Below are positions 1 through 11,114 of a stretch of 64,000 nt of DNA, piece after piece. Both the position numbers and the translations under genes were made by a program. Within the stretch, counting starts at the first letter, position 1. Every line of letters starts with the position of its first letter. The notes beneath the pieces were generated by a model, which made no database searches, was not told the DNA's origin, and was given only the letters and a program-made list of their open reading frames with translations. This DNA is from Sordaria brevicollis (lineage: Eukaryota > Ascomycota > Sordariomycetes > Sordariales > Sordariaceae): the NCBI GenBank assembly GCA_033439795.1, contig JAUTDP010000005.1:1579001-1643000 (forward strand), in the 5' to 3' direction.

Positions 1-472
1 AGACGGGGTTCGCTAGAGGGCGATAAACAGAGGATGTACAAAAACGAGGGCCGTTACGCTTGAGAAAGCGGAATCCATCAGTCTTGAGCAATTGAAGCAT
101 GTTATTGCGCACCACCACGGAAACATACTGGTTTGATATCTTCATTTTCAATGACATCATGACAGGAGTTGTGCATGTGTTCGTAAATTCTGATCTTTAG
201 ACAGTAAGCATCAAGCATAGCTTTTGAGAAAGAAAGTATCTTGTCTTACCCTCTCACACATTGGCGCCTCTATCCCACCTCCCAGTCCGTGCTCAGAAAA
301 AAAAAGTTGTTGGTATCATTATAACGGGTGCTGCACAACTCGTTCGCCGGCTCCCGATTCCCGTTCGCTTCCTCATCACGTCTCGGCTTTGTGAAAAGTT
401 GTTGATCCGCCCCTTTCCCCATAAGCTTCATATCCTTAACCCGGCATCCTTAACCCGGCCTCTTTCTCCTCT
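1..472. other. Intergenic, 3' side of BUD31
   Basis: No ATG-initiated reading frame of note and no recognisable RNA gene. The only open frame (about 261-476) begins with TTG and has no conserved character. It holds the 3' flank of the minus-strand BUD31 gene. Confidence 0.6.
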
Positions 473-919
473 TTAATCACCAGTAGCACATCCTCTGCAC
501 CCACAGCTCACGCACTGCACATCCTGGCCCTCTTTGAGCTCGGCCTTGGGCACGCGGCAGATGCACGTCGAGTTGAAGTTGGTCTCCTTGGTCTGGATGC
601 AGCGCAGACAGCAGAGCTTCTCGTAGCCGTTTTTCTTCCACTTGGCGATCAGCATCGCGTCCGCGTACCCGTTCTTGAGCAGCCACTCGTACAGCTGCTT
701 GCTGATGGCTTCTTTTTCGTAGTAAAGCTCGTAGATGTACCGGCTCCGTTGGTGCGAAATCTGGAAGATGGGCCATTTGGCTTGGTGCTTGGGGATGTTG
801 TCCGTCGGCGTGTTCTGCGCGTCCTTCATTTTGTTGGAGAAGATCAGCAGGTCCTCCTCGATGTCGGCGAAACCCTCTGGGGGCGGCTTGCGCTTGGAGG
901 CGGGGCGAATGGCGGACAT
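473..919 (-). CDS. BUD31: BUD31/G10/Cwf14 pre-mRNA splicing factor
   Basis: Single-exon, 148-residue protein of the G10/BUD31 family, a component of the NineTeen-associated spliceosome. The family's usual length is about 145-157 residues, so it looks complete. Visible hallmarks are the N-terminal basic patch with KRKPPPEGF, the central WPIF-ISHQRSRYIYELYY block, AIAKWKK-like helix and the C-terminal cysteine cluster (CCLRCIQT, CICRVPK, CVSCGCRGC), which binds three zinc ions in known structures. The start is the ATG at 917-919. The open frame runs further upstream, but only from a non-ATG codon and without family similarity. It is divergent to the NDUFA6 homologue, with 448 bp between the two starts, so the two probably share a promoter region. 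Recognition is from motif memory, with very little doubt. Confidence 0.96.
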   Translation of the reverse strand: MSAIRPASKRKPPPEGFADIEEDLLIFSNKMKDAQNTPTDNIPKHQAKWPIFQISHQRSRYIYELYYEKEAISKQLYEWLLKNGYADAMLIAKWKKNGYEKLCCLRCIQTKETNFNSTCICRVPKAELKEGQDVQCVSCGCRGCATGD

Positions 920-1367
920 CTTGAGGTTGTTGTCGATTTCTCGGTTTCGAAGTTTCGAGGTGATTCTGAGAGGCAGTTGGTTGTGATTCGTTTGTTTGCG
1001 CCGATGTATATGCTCAAGGTAGAATGTCTGACTGTGGTGATATCGCAATTGTTTGTTTGGGAGATGGAGAACTTCCGTCGCAATCCAATGAGTTGACCAG
1101 ACAGTGTGCTGTGATCAGCGCGGCCTCCCTCAAGAGTTGCCTGCCAGAAATTCGCTGGCGACTGTGGCGTTAACGTCATGGCATGTAAGGTTTGTGGCTA
1201 GTGCCATTCACGCCTGCCATCTGAGTGTAAGAGCAACTGTGGCTTAGCTCAGCTTGATGCTACCCCGAACCGAGTCTGGGGAAGCTCCAAGCCGTCATGC
1301 GAACGACGGCCAAACTTGGCTCACGGCGATAACTTTCAAAGGTATTCGAGTCGCGAATTGGCCCAAA
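920..1367. promoter_or_regulatory. Divergent promoter BUD31 / NDUFA6
   Basis: 448 bp between two ATGs pointing away from each other. It must hold the 5' UTRs and promoters of both genes. I see no obvious TATA box or repeated operator. Regulation is inferred from layout only. Confidence 0.55.
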
Positions 1368-2250
1368 ATGCCTATCACACCTACCAAGTACGCATTCACC
1401 ACCAGGCAGTGTAAGTGTCCTACCTTCCAAGCCGAACGAGCAAGACTGACGGCCATTGTAGCGGCGAACTGGGACGACGCCAAGCGGAGGGTGTTCGCCC
1501 TTTATCGGGCATGGCTCCGGTCGGTACGTTACGAACGAACGAATATGGAATCACGAGCGACCTCAGCTTTCGAAGATAGACACCTTCGATATCGGCAATA
1601 CATGGGGAGGAAGTGCGAACAATCCGACCGAGGATGACCCCGCTAACGAGGATATCGCATACAACAGACACCTGAGATGCAGGCCATGTACTCGGTTCCC
1701 CTCCCCATCTCGGTCATTCGCACCCGTATCAGACAGGAATTCGAGCGCAACCGCTTCGTGAACAAGTTGAATGTGGTGGATGTTTTGATCACGAAGGGCC
1801 ATGCCGACTACCAAGTAAGGCTCCACTTCATCGTCACTATCCACATGGACATGACTCGGAATCAGGGGATCCCTAGAAACAGGCACGGCAGTGGGGTCAT
1901 GCCCAAAATCCGGAGAACCCCCAAAGAGAAAGGGAATGGGAGGTTTCCTGACAAGGGGCCCGAATGGAATATCAAAGCGTTGGCACATGTTGTTATGCGC
2001 CGCAGTGTCACGGAGTGATTGTTACGGTATTCGGACGCTGACTTTCCATGCGCCTATCAGGAAACCATGAACTTCTGGCGCCAGACGACTCACATGATGT
2101 CGTACTTCAACGAGGAGAGCTTCCGTGGAGCCAAGAGACTTCCTTCCAGCTTTATCGATGGCTTCTTGCAGGTGAGCTTATACATGATAACTATGTTGGT
2201 TGTTTGGATGGCTTACAAGACTCTTCTCGCTTATTTAGGGTCGCAACTAA
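1368..2250 (+). CDS. NDUFA6: Complex I LYR accessory subunit (NDUFA6 / 14.8 kDa)
   Basis: Mitochondrial NADH:ubiquinone oxidoreductase accessory subunit of the LYR family, which docks the acyl carrier protein on the matrix arm. Five exons: 1368-1410, 1462-1523, 1668-1814, 2061-2171, 2239-2250. They join in frame to 124 residues, the size of the Neurospora 14.8-kDa subunit. The LYR motif (ALYRAWLR) lies at the end of exon 2, then [20 protein letters not shown] and a C-terminal ETMNFWRQT helix, all typical. Introns have good ends and branch sites (for example gctaac before the exon 3 acceptor). Intron 3 (246 nt) is much longer than the others. The last exon carries only three codons plus TAA. 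No cleavable presequence is visible, as expected for this subunit. Exon 5 is the least certain part. Confidence 0.92.
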
Positions 2251-2529
2251 GAAGAATAATAACGAAGGGTATCAATGTCAGCCATTCCTCTAGAGCCTAT
2301 GTATATAACGCAAGCCAGAGAATCATCCATGGACGCAGCCGCTTGTCCTTTTCTTCTTTTCCACCCCATTTGACGTAACCACTCACAGCAAGTCCTCTTC
2401 TTTCTGTCTGTCTCTTTTGGTTTCCTTCCTCCTGTGGATTACCACTTCCAAGCCAAGTCCAATAACGCCATTACCCATGCTGGTGAAAAGTTCACGATGA
2501 AAAACGAAAGGTAGCGAAAAAGAACAGAT

Positions 2530-3214
2530 TTAGGCGGAGGCAGCGGCCTTCTTCTCTGTGAATTCCTGGCGAGCCTCGAGGAACTTCTCCGATACGACGT
2601 CGCAGAGGTCCTGAATGTCGCGGAGGCCCTTGCGGAGCGCCTCAACAGCGGTTGTGCCCTCTGCATGTCTGTCAGTTCCCACGTTTTCATGCATATCGCT
2701 CAGCGGTAGAACGAGGAAAGGGAAGATCACGCACCATAGGTCTGGATTCTGACGTTCATTTTGGCCTCAGAGGGATGGGGAATAGCGTAGGCGCAGAATT
2801 CGACATCAGGGCTTGTCAAATGGTGTTAGCACACCCTCATAACTCAGTTTCTCACTCTCTGAAAACTTCAGAAAACTCACTTCTTCATGATGACGTATCT
2901 GAGAGCATTGCCAAGGGTATGGTTCTCCTCAAGGAACTCGAACGAGGCAGCCGTGGGAGTAGAGCCAGGGAGCTGTTTCCAAACCGTCAGTTTCTTCAAC
3001 ATATTGCATGCATGAATGCTTCAAGCAGTCGGTATGTTCCACTTACAAGCCTGACCTTAGAGGTCTCCTCCTCAAATTCCTCCTCGCCCTCCTCGCCCTC
3101 CTCACCGGCATCGGCCATGGAGACATCATCATGAGCCTCAGGCTGGTGGGAAGTTGGGGTCTCCTTCATGGTGACCTCCTCGCCATCGTCGCCGAACTTG
3201 GTGACCTTGCCCAT
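2530..3214 (-). CDS. RPC19: RNA polymerase I and III subunit RPAC2 (AC19)
   Basis: Small alpha-like subunit shared by RNA polymerases I and III, partner of AC40 in the assembly platform, acting in nucleolus and nucleoplasm. Four exons (minus strand): 3214-3047, 2972-2881, 2811-2735, 2660-2530, joined in frame to about 141 residues. Exon 1 encodes a very acidic N-terminal tail ([13 protein letters not shown]). The conserved alpha-motif follows across the junctions: [19 protein letters not shown], then [34 protein letters not shown] and [10 protein letters not shown]. All three introns are short with standard ends. It is convergent with the NDUFA6 homologue (280 bp between stops). The family assignment is secure because the core nearly matches yeast Rpc19. 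Confidence 0.95.
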
Positions 3215-3516
3215 CTTGACTGTGTGGTTGAGGTTTTGTTGGGTTGATCTGAAGAGCCGATGGAAATTTTTAATTGATTAGGTGTGATACTGCGGTTTTT
3301 GCGGGTGAGTTCAAATTCGTCCAGAAACGCAAGAATGGGTTGATTTCAATGTTGTCGACGGCGGGTGTGGTGAACCTGAACTGATGAGCCTCTCTATCTG
3401 TTATCGGAGAAATTTTTAGCGTGGAAAATGAGAACCTCAAGAGTTCATCCGTTCGCCAAGACTTTTTGCTAAGGTTAAGTTTTGCCCCCACCACTGCAGA
3501 AAGATGGAGGCGGCTG

Positions 3517-3627
3517 AAAGTTAGGCGGACATGCGGTCCCGCCTGCAGAAGGCCAATTGGCCTCTCGGGTTAAGTCCCGGACAGCCATGCTCCACCGAGC
3601 TGACGGGAGCTTAGGCCGCCCAACTTT
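3517..3627. mobile_element. MITE-like 111-bp element with 12-bp inverted ends
   Basis: The left end (3517-3528, AAAGTTAGGCGG) and the reverse complement of the right end (3616-3627, AAAGTTGGGCGG) match at 11 of 12 positions. Inside is a perfect 14-bp palindrome, AGGCCAATTGGCCT, at 3550-3563. There is no coding capacity. No clear target-site duplication is visible beyond a possible TG. It could be a miniature inverted-repeat transposon remnant or simply a fold-back structure. Confidence 0.3.
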
Positions 3628-5831
3628 TGAACAACTCCATGCTGAGGACTTGCTTCACTTCACTCGAGAGTCAAACAATCACTTCATGAATTCTAAAAGA
3701 CTTTGAACTTTGGACTCTGACATTGGTTCCAGATCATATCAGCTTGCTTATCCAAGATCTTGTTCGACGACATGTGCGCTGACGCCAATCCCGTTGTTCA
3801 GTTCATGACTAGTCCTTTGAGTGCTTGCGGGAGTATGCTCGACTCTCGAGCAGGTCAGTCATGAAGGTGAACTCTCTGTCTGCACACTTCCCACCTATTT
3901 TGCGTTCTCGAAACCGTTATGCGAACCTGGATTGTATAATCGAAAGCCATTTCTCCGATGCCAAAATCCGAGCTCGTCCATAGTCATCTGTCGAATATTC
4001 TGTGTGATATCTAGCCGCTGATATAATGGCCTACATTGTGGACAGATAAAGCAAGAACACTTCCAAAACTCTGTACTTCACCAAGGAGCTTTTCAGTGAT
4101 AGTAGGAAGAACAGGTTTATATTCGCTACCTTACGTACCAACGCTGTTCCATCGAACGGCTTGTTCTCTAGTTTCATCAATAAATCCCAAAGCACGCTGC
4201 TAGACCTATTGACATTATGCAAGCTATCTTCAATTGCTGACTACCTCCCGCAAGGAAACAAAACGTTCGAGGTTCAGAAAAGCTTGGACAGTTGCACTGA
4301 ACCGCCCCTTATTGACGGTAAACATCTGACTATGTATTTGTACCATCTTCGTCTGACACCCTTTTACGGACCTTAACATCACATTAGCTCACGGACTGGG
4401 GGCTTGATAATGCCCTAACCCTTTGGCTATGATGTACTGTGTAGCAGCCGTTCCGCCAGCTTCGAGATCTTCTCCAGACTAGCACCGACGGTACAATACG
4501 GTACGGTACGCAGCAGATACAAATCCAGGACCCGGTCCGGCGACTTCCATCCCATCCCATCTCCATCCTCCTAACCGCCAGGCCCAGCCAATGAATGGCA
4601 AGCACCTTATAAGGTCCGTTGCTTGACCCATCTACCACAACGGGGAGCCCTGTAATTAGCCTGCTGAGTACCTGTGGTCTCATGGCGCAGTGGTTACCGC
4701 TTGATGAATAACTTAGCGTGGCGGTTTTCGTAGGGTTTCGCAGCTGGGGCATTGTGGTTCGTTCTACAAGCTTACCTGGGCGACCTGAGCTTTTTGTCAC
4801 TTTTATCAAGTTGGAAGCATAGAAGAATGCTGGAAAAGATGGTTTGAGATTTTTCGGTGGCGATTTGGAGTTTTTGCAGCGGGTTTTTGTTTAGTTGGTG
4901 GCTGGAGGTGACAATGGTTTTAGATCGTAACATTTTTTGACCGATTGAGATGCCCATCAGGACACTCTACCAAATTCAATGGACTTACCCCCTCTTACTA
5001 CATTTGAGCTCCTGTCCCAAGCCCTTCCACTTCCAGCTTGGGTGACCGATCAGCCTCGTTCACATGGCTGTGCGGTTTTTGTGCCATGAAAACATTGTTG
5101 TTGGTGTGGTTGATATATGCCCTGATACAGTCTTCATAGATTCCGCAGCTGAGCGACAGAGCGTGGCGGTTCGGCCACCCAAGATCTCCCTGAGGGACTG
5201 AGCTTTTCGTTGTTTCTTTTTTCTTCATCTTTTTTCTTCAACAAGTTTGAATATCGTGTTCACGACGATGGAGATCAAAGACTGACAGTTCGACTACAAA
5301 GCAAAAACATGAGCCCGTGAGAGGTAGGAAAACCGGTAGAGCGAGACTTTGACAAGGATTAAACAAAGATATCACTCCACGGTCATTCGTTGTGTCAGCG
5401 GCGTTTTCGTTGAAAAAATTGAACCAGCTTACAGAAGCTTCTTCATGTTCGGCTTAAAGCTTCTTCCAGTTAATACTCGTTGCTGTAGCACTATTTCCTT
5501 CTGCGTCCGCGGGGGAAAACTTTTCAAAGTCATCTGCTCAACGCACGGTAAACACAATGGAAAGAAGCTGAAGGAAACTAAGATGATAGAAAGCTGTCCA
5601 CTGTACAGCGGTGTCCTTGACGATCTTCTTTTGAAAAAATCATCTATACGTCCCCATGCTGACCCTTTGGACACTAACTCCCGATATCCCACGACCAACA
5701 ACGGTTTATTCAACCCTAATATTCCTTCATTGGTGTGCTCAAAGATAAAGTTACCTCTCTTGCTCATTGATTAACTCGGACCAGGATCAGTCACAGCAAA
5801 GCATGTAAGGACCCGCTCATGCAAATCCCGC

Positions 5832-5848
5832 GCGGCTCGCCGAGCCGC
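5832..5848. repeat. Perfect 8-bp GC-rich hairpin
   Basis: GCGGCTCG at 5832-5839 and CGAGCCGC at 5841-5848 pair perfectly around one base. It is a short stem in a gene-free stretch, with no T-run suggesting a terminator. Purpose unknown. Confidence 0.4.
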
Positions 5849-8800
5849 AGACACGAAGAGATCACGAGCTAGGCAGGCAGGGCAGTGTAAGTAGGGACTG
5901 GGACTGGGGGTTGATATGGGGTACAGTAGTCGTAATGATGGCTATCCGACTTAAGATAATGCGGCGAGCCGTGGGAGTTGAAAGTGGGGGCAAAGAGGAT
6001 GAATAGGATACTATGGGTTGGGGCTTGGACGGTAGGTAGCTCGTTGTCTTTTATGGTGTGGCGTGTTGAATTGTGACTGGCCTTTTCTTGGGTTAATGAG
6101 TTAATTTGCCTTCATGTTTCTTGGGCCTTTGTGTCTCTGTCATTCATGTCAAATTGTACAGTGGGTGGTAATGGGGAAAAGACCTTGATAATGGGATTCA
6201 AAACCGATTACAACCAACCATGGGCATGAGATCATGATGTTTGCTCTCCAGACTGGACCATATTCAATTGCAAGGTATGCAAATTGTTCTACCCGTTCTC
6301 GATTTACGAAAACATGTGCCCGAGTCAGAAAGGTCTAGCAGTTTGACAGGTTTTATAATCAAGGTAAATGAGGCTCAGGCCCTTGCAATGCACACCTTGA
6401 CATCCTCTTCTGGAGAGTCTTGCGCAAAGTTCATGCTCATGTTATGTATCGTTCCGTGCCGCCCCTGCCTAAAGTCAGAGTGTTGTTTGGACCGACTGAG
6501 AGACTACTGCTGTGTCTGGAATGCTGATCGGAAAAATATCAGCCCATGCAACGCTTATTAGAGTCATGCCTAGTGATATCAGAGAAGAAATCAAACATTG
6601 AGACCAACACGAAGGTAGCAATTAACGGCCCCTGAAAGAGCGGGAAGTTGGTTTGTGAACACAGCCGACAGCCAAACGGTTGTATAGAGATGGTGGACAA
6701 TACGTGAACGATGGATGATATGTCTCCGTGGAAAAAAGAACAAGACCAGTCAACAACGGATAGATGTTCAAGTGATATGAACGTTCGGAGAACAACGTCA
6801 TCTGTATCTCTGATTCTGGGAAGAAGAGAAAATTTTGTGACTTCCATGACACCGACTGAACGGATTGCTGTGCCAGTGGGTTGCAGGTTGTATGTGTGTG
6901 CAGATTTTCCTTCCTCGTACTCTGCAACCACGCAAATCATTTGATTCAGACAGACCGCTCAACATGTTCCAGTTAAGCAATGAGTTATAAATGGCAACGA
7001 TTCCCATCATCATCATGATGGTGAGCTGGGCAAAGTAAGGTCGTAGATCCCTGGATCAATTCATTTGCGTATAGATTGGCTTGTGTGACCTCAGCCGAGG
7101 ATAACGGTAATTGTGTATGAGTCTGTTGTCCAGTCGTCCAACAGCACTGCCCAGACAAAGCTAAAGGGCTTTGTAATATGGTGGTCGACGGCTTGCTGCT
7201 GCACGACATTCATTATCTGATGCACAGACTGTTGCCGGCGTTAATTGTTCCGGGGCCTCGGGGTCGCCAAAGGAGAGATTCGATTGGGCCAATGTTTTTT
7301 TGTTGGCCGTTTCGTACCGTAGTAGCAGCGGAAGGATATCCAAAGACTGGGATGTCTGTTAAGAGTTTTCAACACTTTCGCTGGGATGGTAGCGAAGAGT
7401 GTCCATGCTACTCTCTTCGTGCCATGGTCTCCTTCGTGACTGAGGCTGATGGAGTGTCGTCTCAGATGGAAGAAATCAGATGTTATAGAACTTAATGGGA
7501 ATGGTCTCACTCCTCACAAAGAATGAGATGAAGGCAAAAGGACAGAGGGAACGGATGAGGATGACTCTCTGGCCGTCTCGGCCATGATCGGTCATGGACC
7601 GAGTATGTATCACGGTGAAGAAAAGCCCGGATCAAACAAGCCGTTGGGACGGGTGAAAATGTGACCCCCTCCGCATGGAAGTGCCCGAGATCCACCGAAC
7701 CGAGCAATCCAGACGTTCGAGACGGAAATTCTTTTCTTTTGCTGTCACAGAGAAAGGCTGCGAGTTTCATGGCTGAGGTGTCCACTTACGGTAGGCACAT
7801 CGTTGAGTTACATGTACGTGTCAACGCATATGTCTCCGGACACTTCAGGATATGCAATATATCTTTTTGTCCTCTCAAGGTAAGTTTAGTCGAGTTTGAT
7901 GTTGATAAGGTATGTGCGCGGCGATAGTTGGCCGGGAAGTGGTCCGTGACGAGTCGAGGAGAGGCAGATCAAACACTCTCAATCCGAGTCCTTCTTTTTC
8001 AGATGACAGGTGAGAGAAGCTGTCTTCGCGTTCGTCTTGTGGGTTGGGTGATGTTCGGTTCGTTCAATGACATTTTGGGCACAGGATTTTACCCTAGGCG
8101 AGCTCGGACCGGAAGTTTAGGTGATGATGAACCCCTCGTCCCCTCCTTGGCCGCCCATTTTCTAGCGTTGACGAGTTTCAGGTGAATCGGGGTTGGCTGG
8201 TCGGCCAGGCTGGCGTTGTAAGAGAAAAGCAGGCGATGGTGGGGGAGGAATCCAGAACACTGGTCGAGCGGATCAGAAAAGTGAAGTTCTTTGCAAATGG
8301 GAGGGAAGACGGCGGCCGGCAAGGGGCTTGGGAAACGTGCTTTGACCAATCAGAAACGAGAACAAATCTCAAACAATCCAAAATGACCCCTGCAGCCCCC
8401 TTTCCCCATCACGCTAGATTTCAACACGAAAAGGAACATCTTCACCTGGAACGTACCGGGGAACAATTCTTCGAGTGTCGACAGCCATTCGACGGTTTGA
8501 GTTCGACATGTTTCTGGGGAACTTTTGCGAGGCATTTGTTGGGGTGTCGGGGTTTCGTCGCCGCCTTGTGAGAACCGCGTGGATCGACACCAGATTCATT
8601 CTGTGCATATGAATGAGGTTGCAAGGCCGAAGGACAAAACGGTTCATGAATGCTGATGGAAGACTCTCAAAGAGACATTTACACCTTCCAAGACCCCATG
8701 TCCAAACGGCACAGCTCCTCGTGGCCATCTCAGCAGCCAATGTGAAAACAATGAGGCTAATGGAGGCCAAAACAAGCCTGCACAGCTGGTTTACTTGGAC

Positions 8801-9343
8801 GAGTACTTGTAAACTGATTGGCCGCCTATTTGACATGCCTTTTGCCTCTTGCTGCTGTAGGCACGGGTTGGCACTTGCGAGATCTCCCAGGCTCATGATC
8901 CGCGACAACGTCGAACATCAAACACTGGACCACTGGATCATGGGGGACAAAGATGTGGCCTAACATGGTAGGTACCGGGGCTGGGATCCATGTAGCCACA
9001 AACCTCATACACGACTTGCATCATTATCGCTGGGTCGTCCCCTTTCATATTCGGCGGGGACCCCTACTTACAGCCCAAAACAAAGTGAGGGGAGGAACTA
9101 ACTTTTTGCTGTCGACTTGCTGCTTGTTATGTCTGGGCATAGTGTCGGGTTCCCATTTAGAAGCATATAATTTCTCCGTGTCCCTGGCGTCGGCACCCGT
9201 TCCTCGCGCGTTGTTGAATTATTGCCCAACTCTCCTCTCCATCATCAATCCACGTTCATCAGTTCAGTTCCTTTGTCCTTTCTCATTTCTTGGGTTGCTT
9301 GCGGCGTGGCGTATCCGGCATCCCCGACGACCGAGCTCCGACA

Positions 9344-9371
9344 GACGATAGACGACAGACGACAGACGACA
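9344..9371. repeat. 7-bp tandem repeat, four units
   Basis: One GACGATA followed by three GACGACA units, upstream of the 11115 gene. Seven-base units are not multiples of three, in keeping with non-coding DNA. Length variation between strains is likely. Confidence 0.7.
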
Positions 9372-11114
9372 GAACAGTGAGCAAGCACCTGGCTTGTCGC
9401 GACCGCGCATACTTGGCGTTTATACCAAGAGCAATCGACCGGACTAGTTTCCACATTAGGGTACTTCTCAGCGTTTGTTTTCTTCCCTCGAGAGGCGGCC
9501 GAATAGGGGTAATCGAAAGGCGAAAGAAAAAAAGGAAGAAAAAAGGTGTTAATTGTCTTCATTTTTTGCAGAGTTGTATTATCCTTCCATCTTGGAGGGG
9601 AAATTCCAGCCAATACGAGCCATCGATTGCTAGGCCTGTAGGCACCGACTCCAGCGAACTGAATCCAGCAAGCGCCCGTTTCTTCGTGAAAAGGGACGAC
9701 AACGACAGTTTCCTGTTACGACGGACGAGTCTGCCGAAAAGAGGAAGGTGCATCGCGACGGGCACCACGGAGGACACCCGCGAACCCACAGACACCCAAC
9801 GACTTCAGCAGCAATCGATTGCTGCGCAGTGGCATCAGGCACATTTCCGCCGGCACGCATTTGACACATCCACTGAGTGGTAACCAGGCACTGAGCAACC
9901 ACCACCATCACCACAAAGTGTGAAGAGCCAAACCACCATTCACAGACACCACCACAAACCCCGAATCCGTTTTCGAGACATCGGCAGCGAGTCAAGCGGC
10001 TGGATCGGTCTTGATTCCCAGGTCAACCCAACTTCCACTTTGAACCTCCAAGAAGTTGACGATTTCGCACTGTCGTCTCAGCAAGTTTGGAAGCGCCCGG
10101 CACTCGGATCAGTTGTTGTTGCAGTGAGCACCAATGAGAAAGCAATAAAGCAGTGAGCAGTGAGTGACCACAGCATCTCATTTAGCAGACAAGATCGAAA
10201 TATTGCGAGACACATCGTCGGGCCAGGGTTCTAACTGTTAATGAGGACAGCAGCACTTGCAATTGCAAAGCAGTGACATAGCTCGTCACTTCCCTTTCTT
10301 CAGCTATCTTGCTGCTTACCTACCTCTACCTCTACGCGGCGGTTCCCGGCAATTAATAACCTGAGGAATCCTCGCTCCCTCTCTCGGCCGCGCCAATCGC
10401 TCCCCCATTTCCATTCTCGGGGTCCTCGTTTGCCGTCTTCCGCTTTCCCACCCTTTTCCCACTCTCACCTCCACCACCGAGTTCCATCTCGTTGCGGTCT
10501 CGACCCGCACCCATCAACATCCTCGGGTTTTCTCGATTTTCTGGATCGCCTCACACACGCTAGGGGCAGGAACAACACAACAGCGAGGGGCCCTGGAGAA
10601 AAGGAGTGCCCAAGTGCGTCGAGACGTCAGCCAGCGTCGCCATTGATAGGTCGGCGCAACACCAAGCATCCAGTCAGGCCCGGTACCTAACGACTAGTCC
10701 GACTATACCTTGTCCCAGGGGGGGCTGCTCACCTGCAACCTACCATTTCCTAAACCAACCTGGTTTGGCACCAGTTTGGGAGCGACACACACACACAACG
10801 CACCCACGTTGCTTGCGATCCATCCGACGTCGATTTCCAATCCCAACCCAATAGCAATAATTCCCAATAATCCCAATCAATCCCGTCCGCCGCCGCGCTT
10901 CAAGGCACAGCTTTGTTCGCCTCTTTTCAATCAATTTCCTGGCCGACCCAACAACCCCCGGATTTGCAGAGCATTCCCAGGGATAGACACTCTTAGTCGA
11001 CCACTCGCTCCGTGTCGCTCCAATCTTTTTCTCTTATTCCCCGTCACGCTCTCCTAATTTCCACCACCACCAACTACTACCACCATCGACAAAGCGTCCA
11101 AGTCCAGGTCGACC

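Larger units (their letters stand above)
3215..11114. other. 7.9-kb region without a recognisable gene
   Basis: The stretch between the RPC19 start and the next coding start contains many short chance frames, several beginning only with TTG or CTG, and none with a recognisable domain or convincing splice structure. It holds a 111-bp element with terminal inverted repeats (3517-3627), a GC-rich hairpin (5832-5848) and a 7-bp tandem repeat (9344-9371). The last 1-2 kb, rich in pyrimidine tracts and CA/CT runs, probably include the promoter and a long 5' leader of the gene at 11115. Long non-coding RNA or a fast-evolving gene cannot be excluded by eye. Confidence 0.5.

Noticed and set aside
4674..4790. 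tRNA-like start (A-box-like TGGCGCAGTGG) and a GGTTCGTTC B-box-like stretch
   Set aside because: The D-stem has a mismatch, no anticodon stem forms, the T-loop lacks the conserved A, and no acceptor partner for GGTCTCA is found at the right distance.
9290..9883. 197-codon plus frame upstream of the 11115 gene
   Set aside because: It begins with TTG, includes a 7-bp repeat, and shows no family features. Treated as non-coding leader or promoter DNA.
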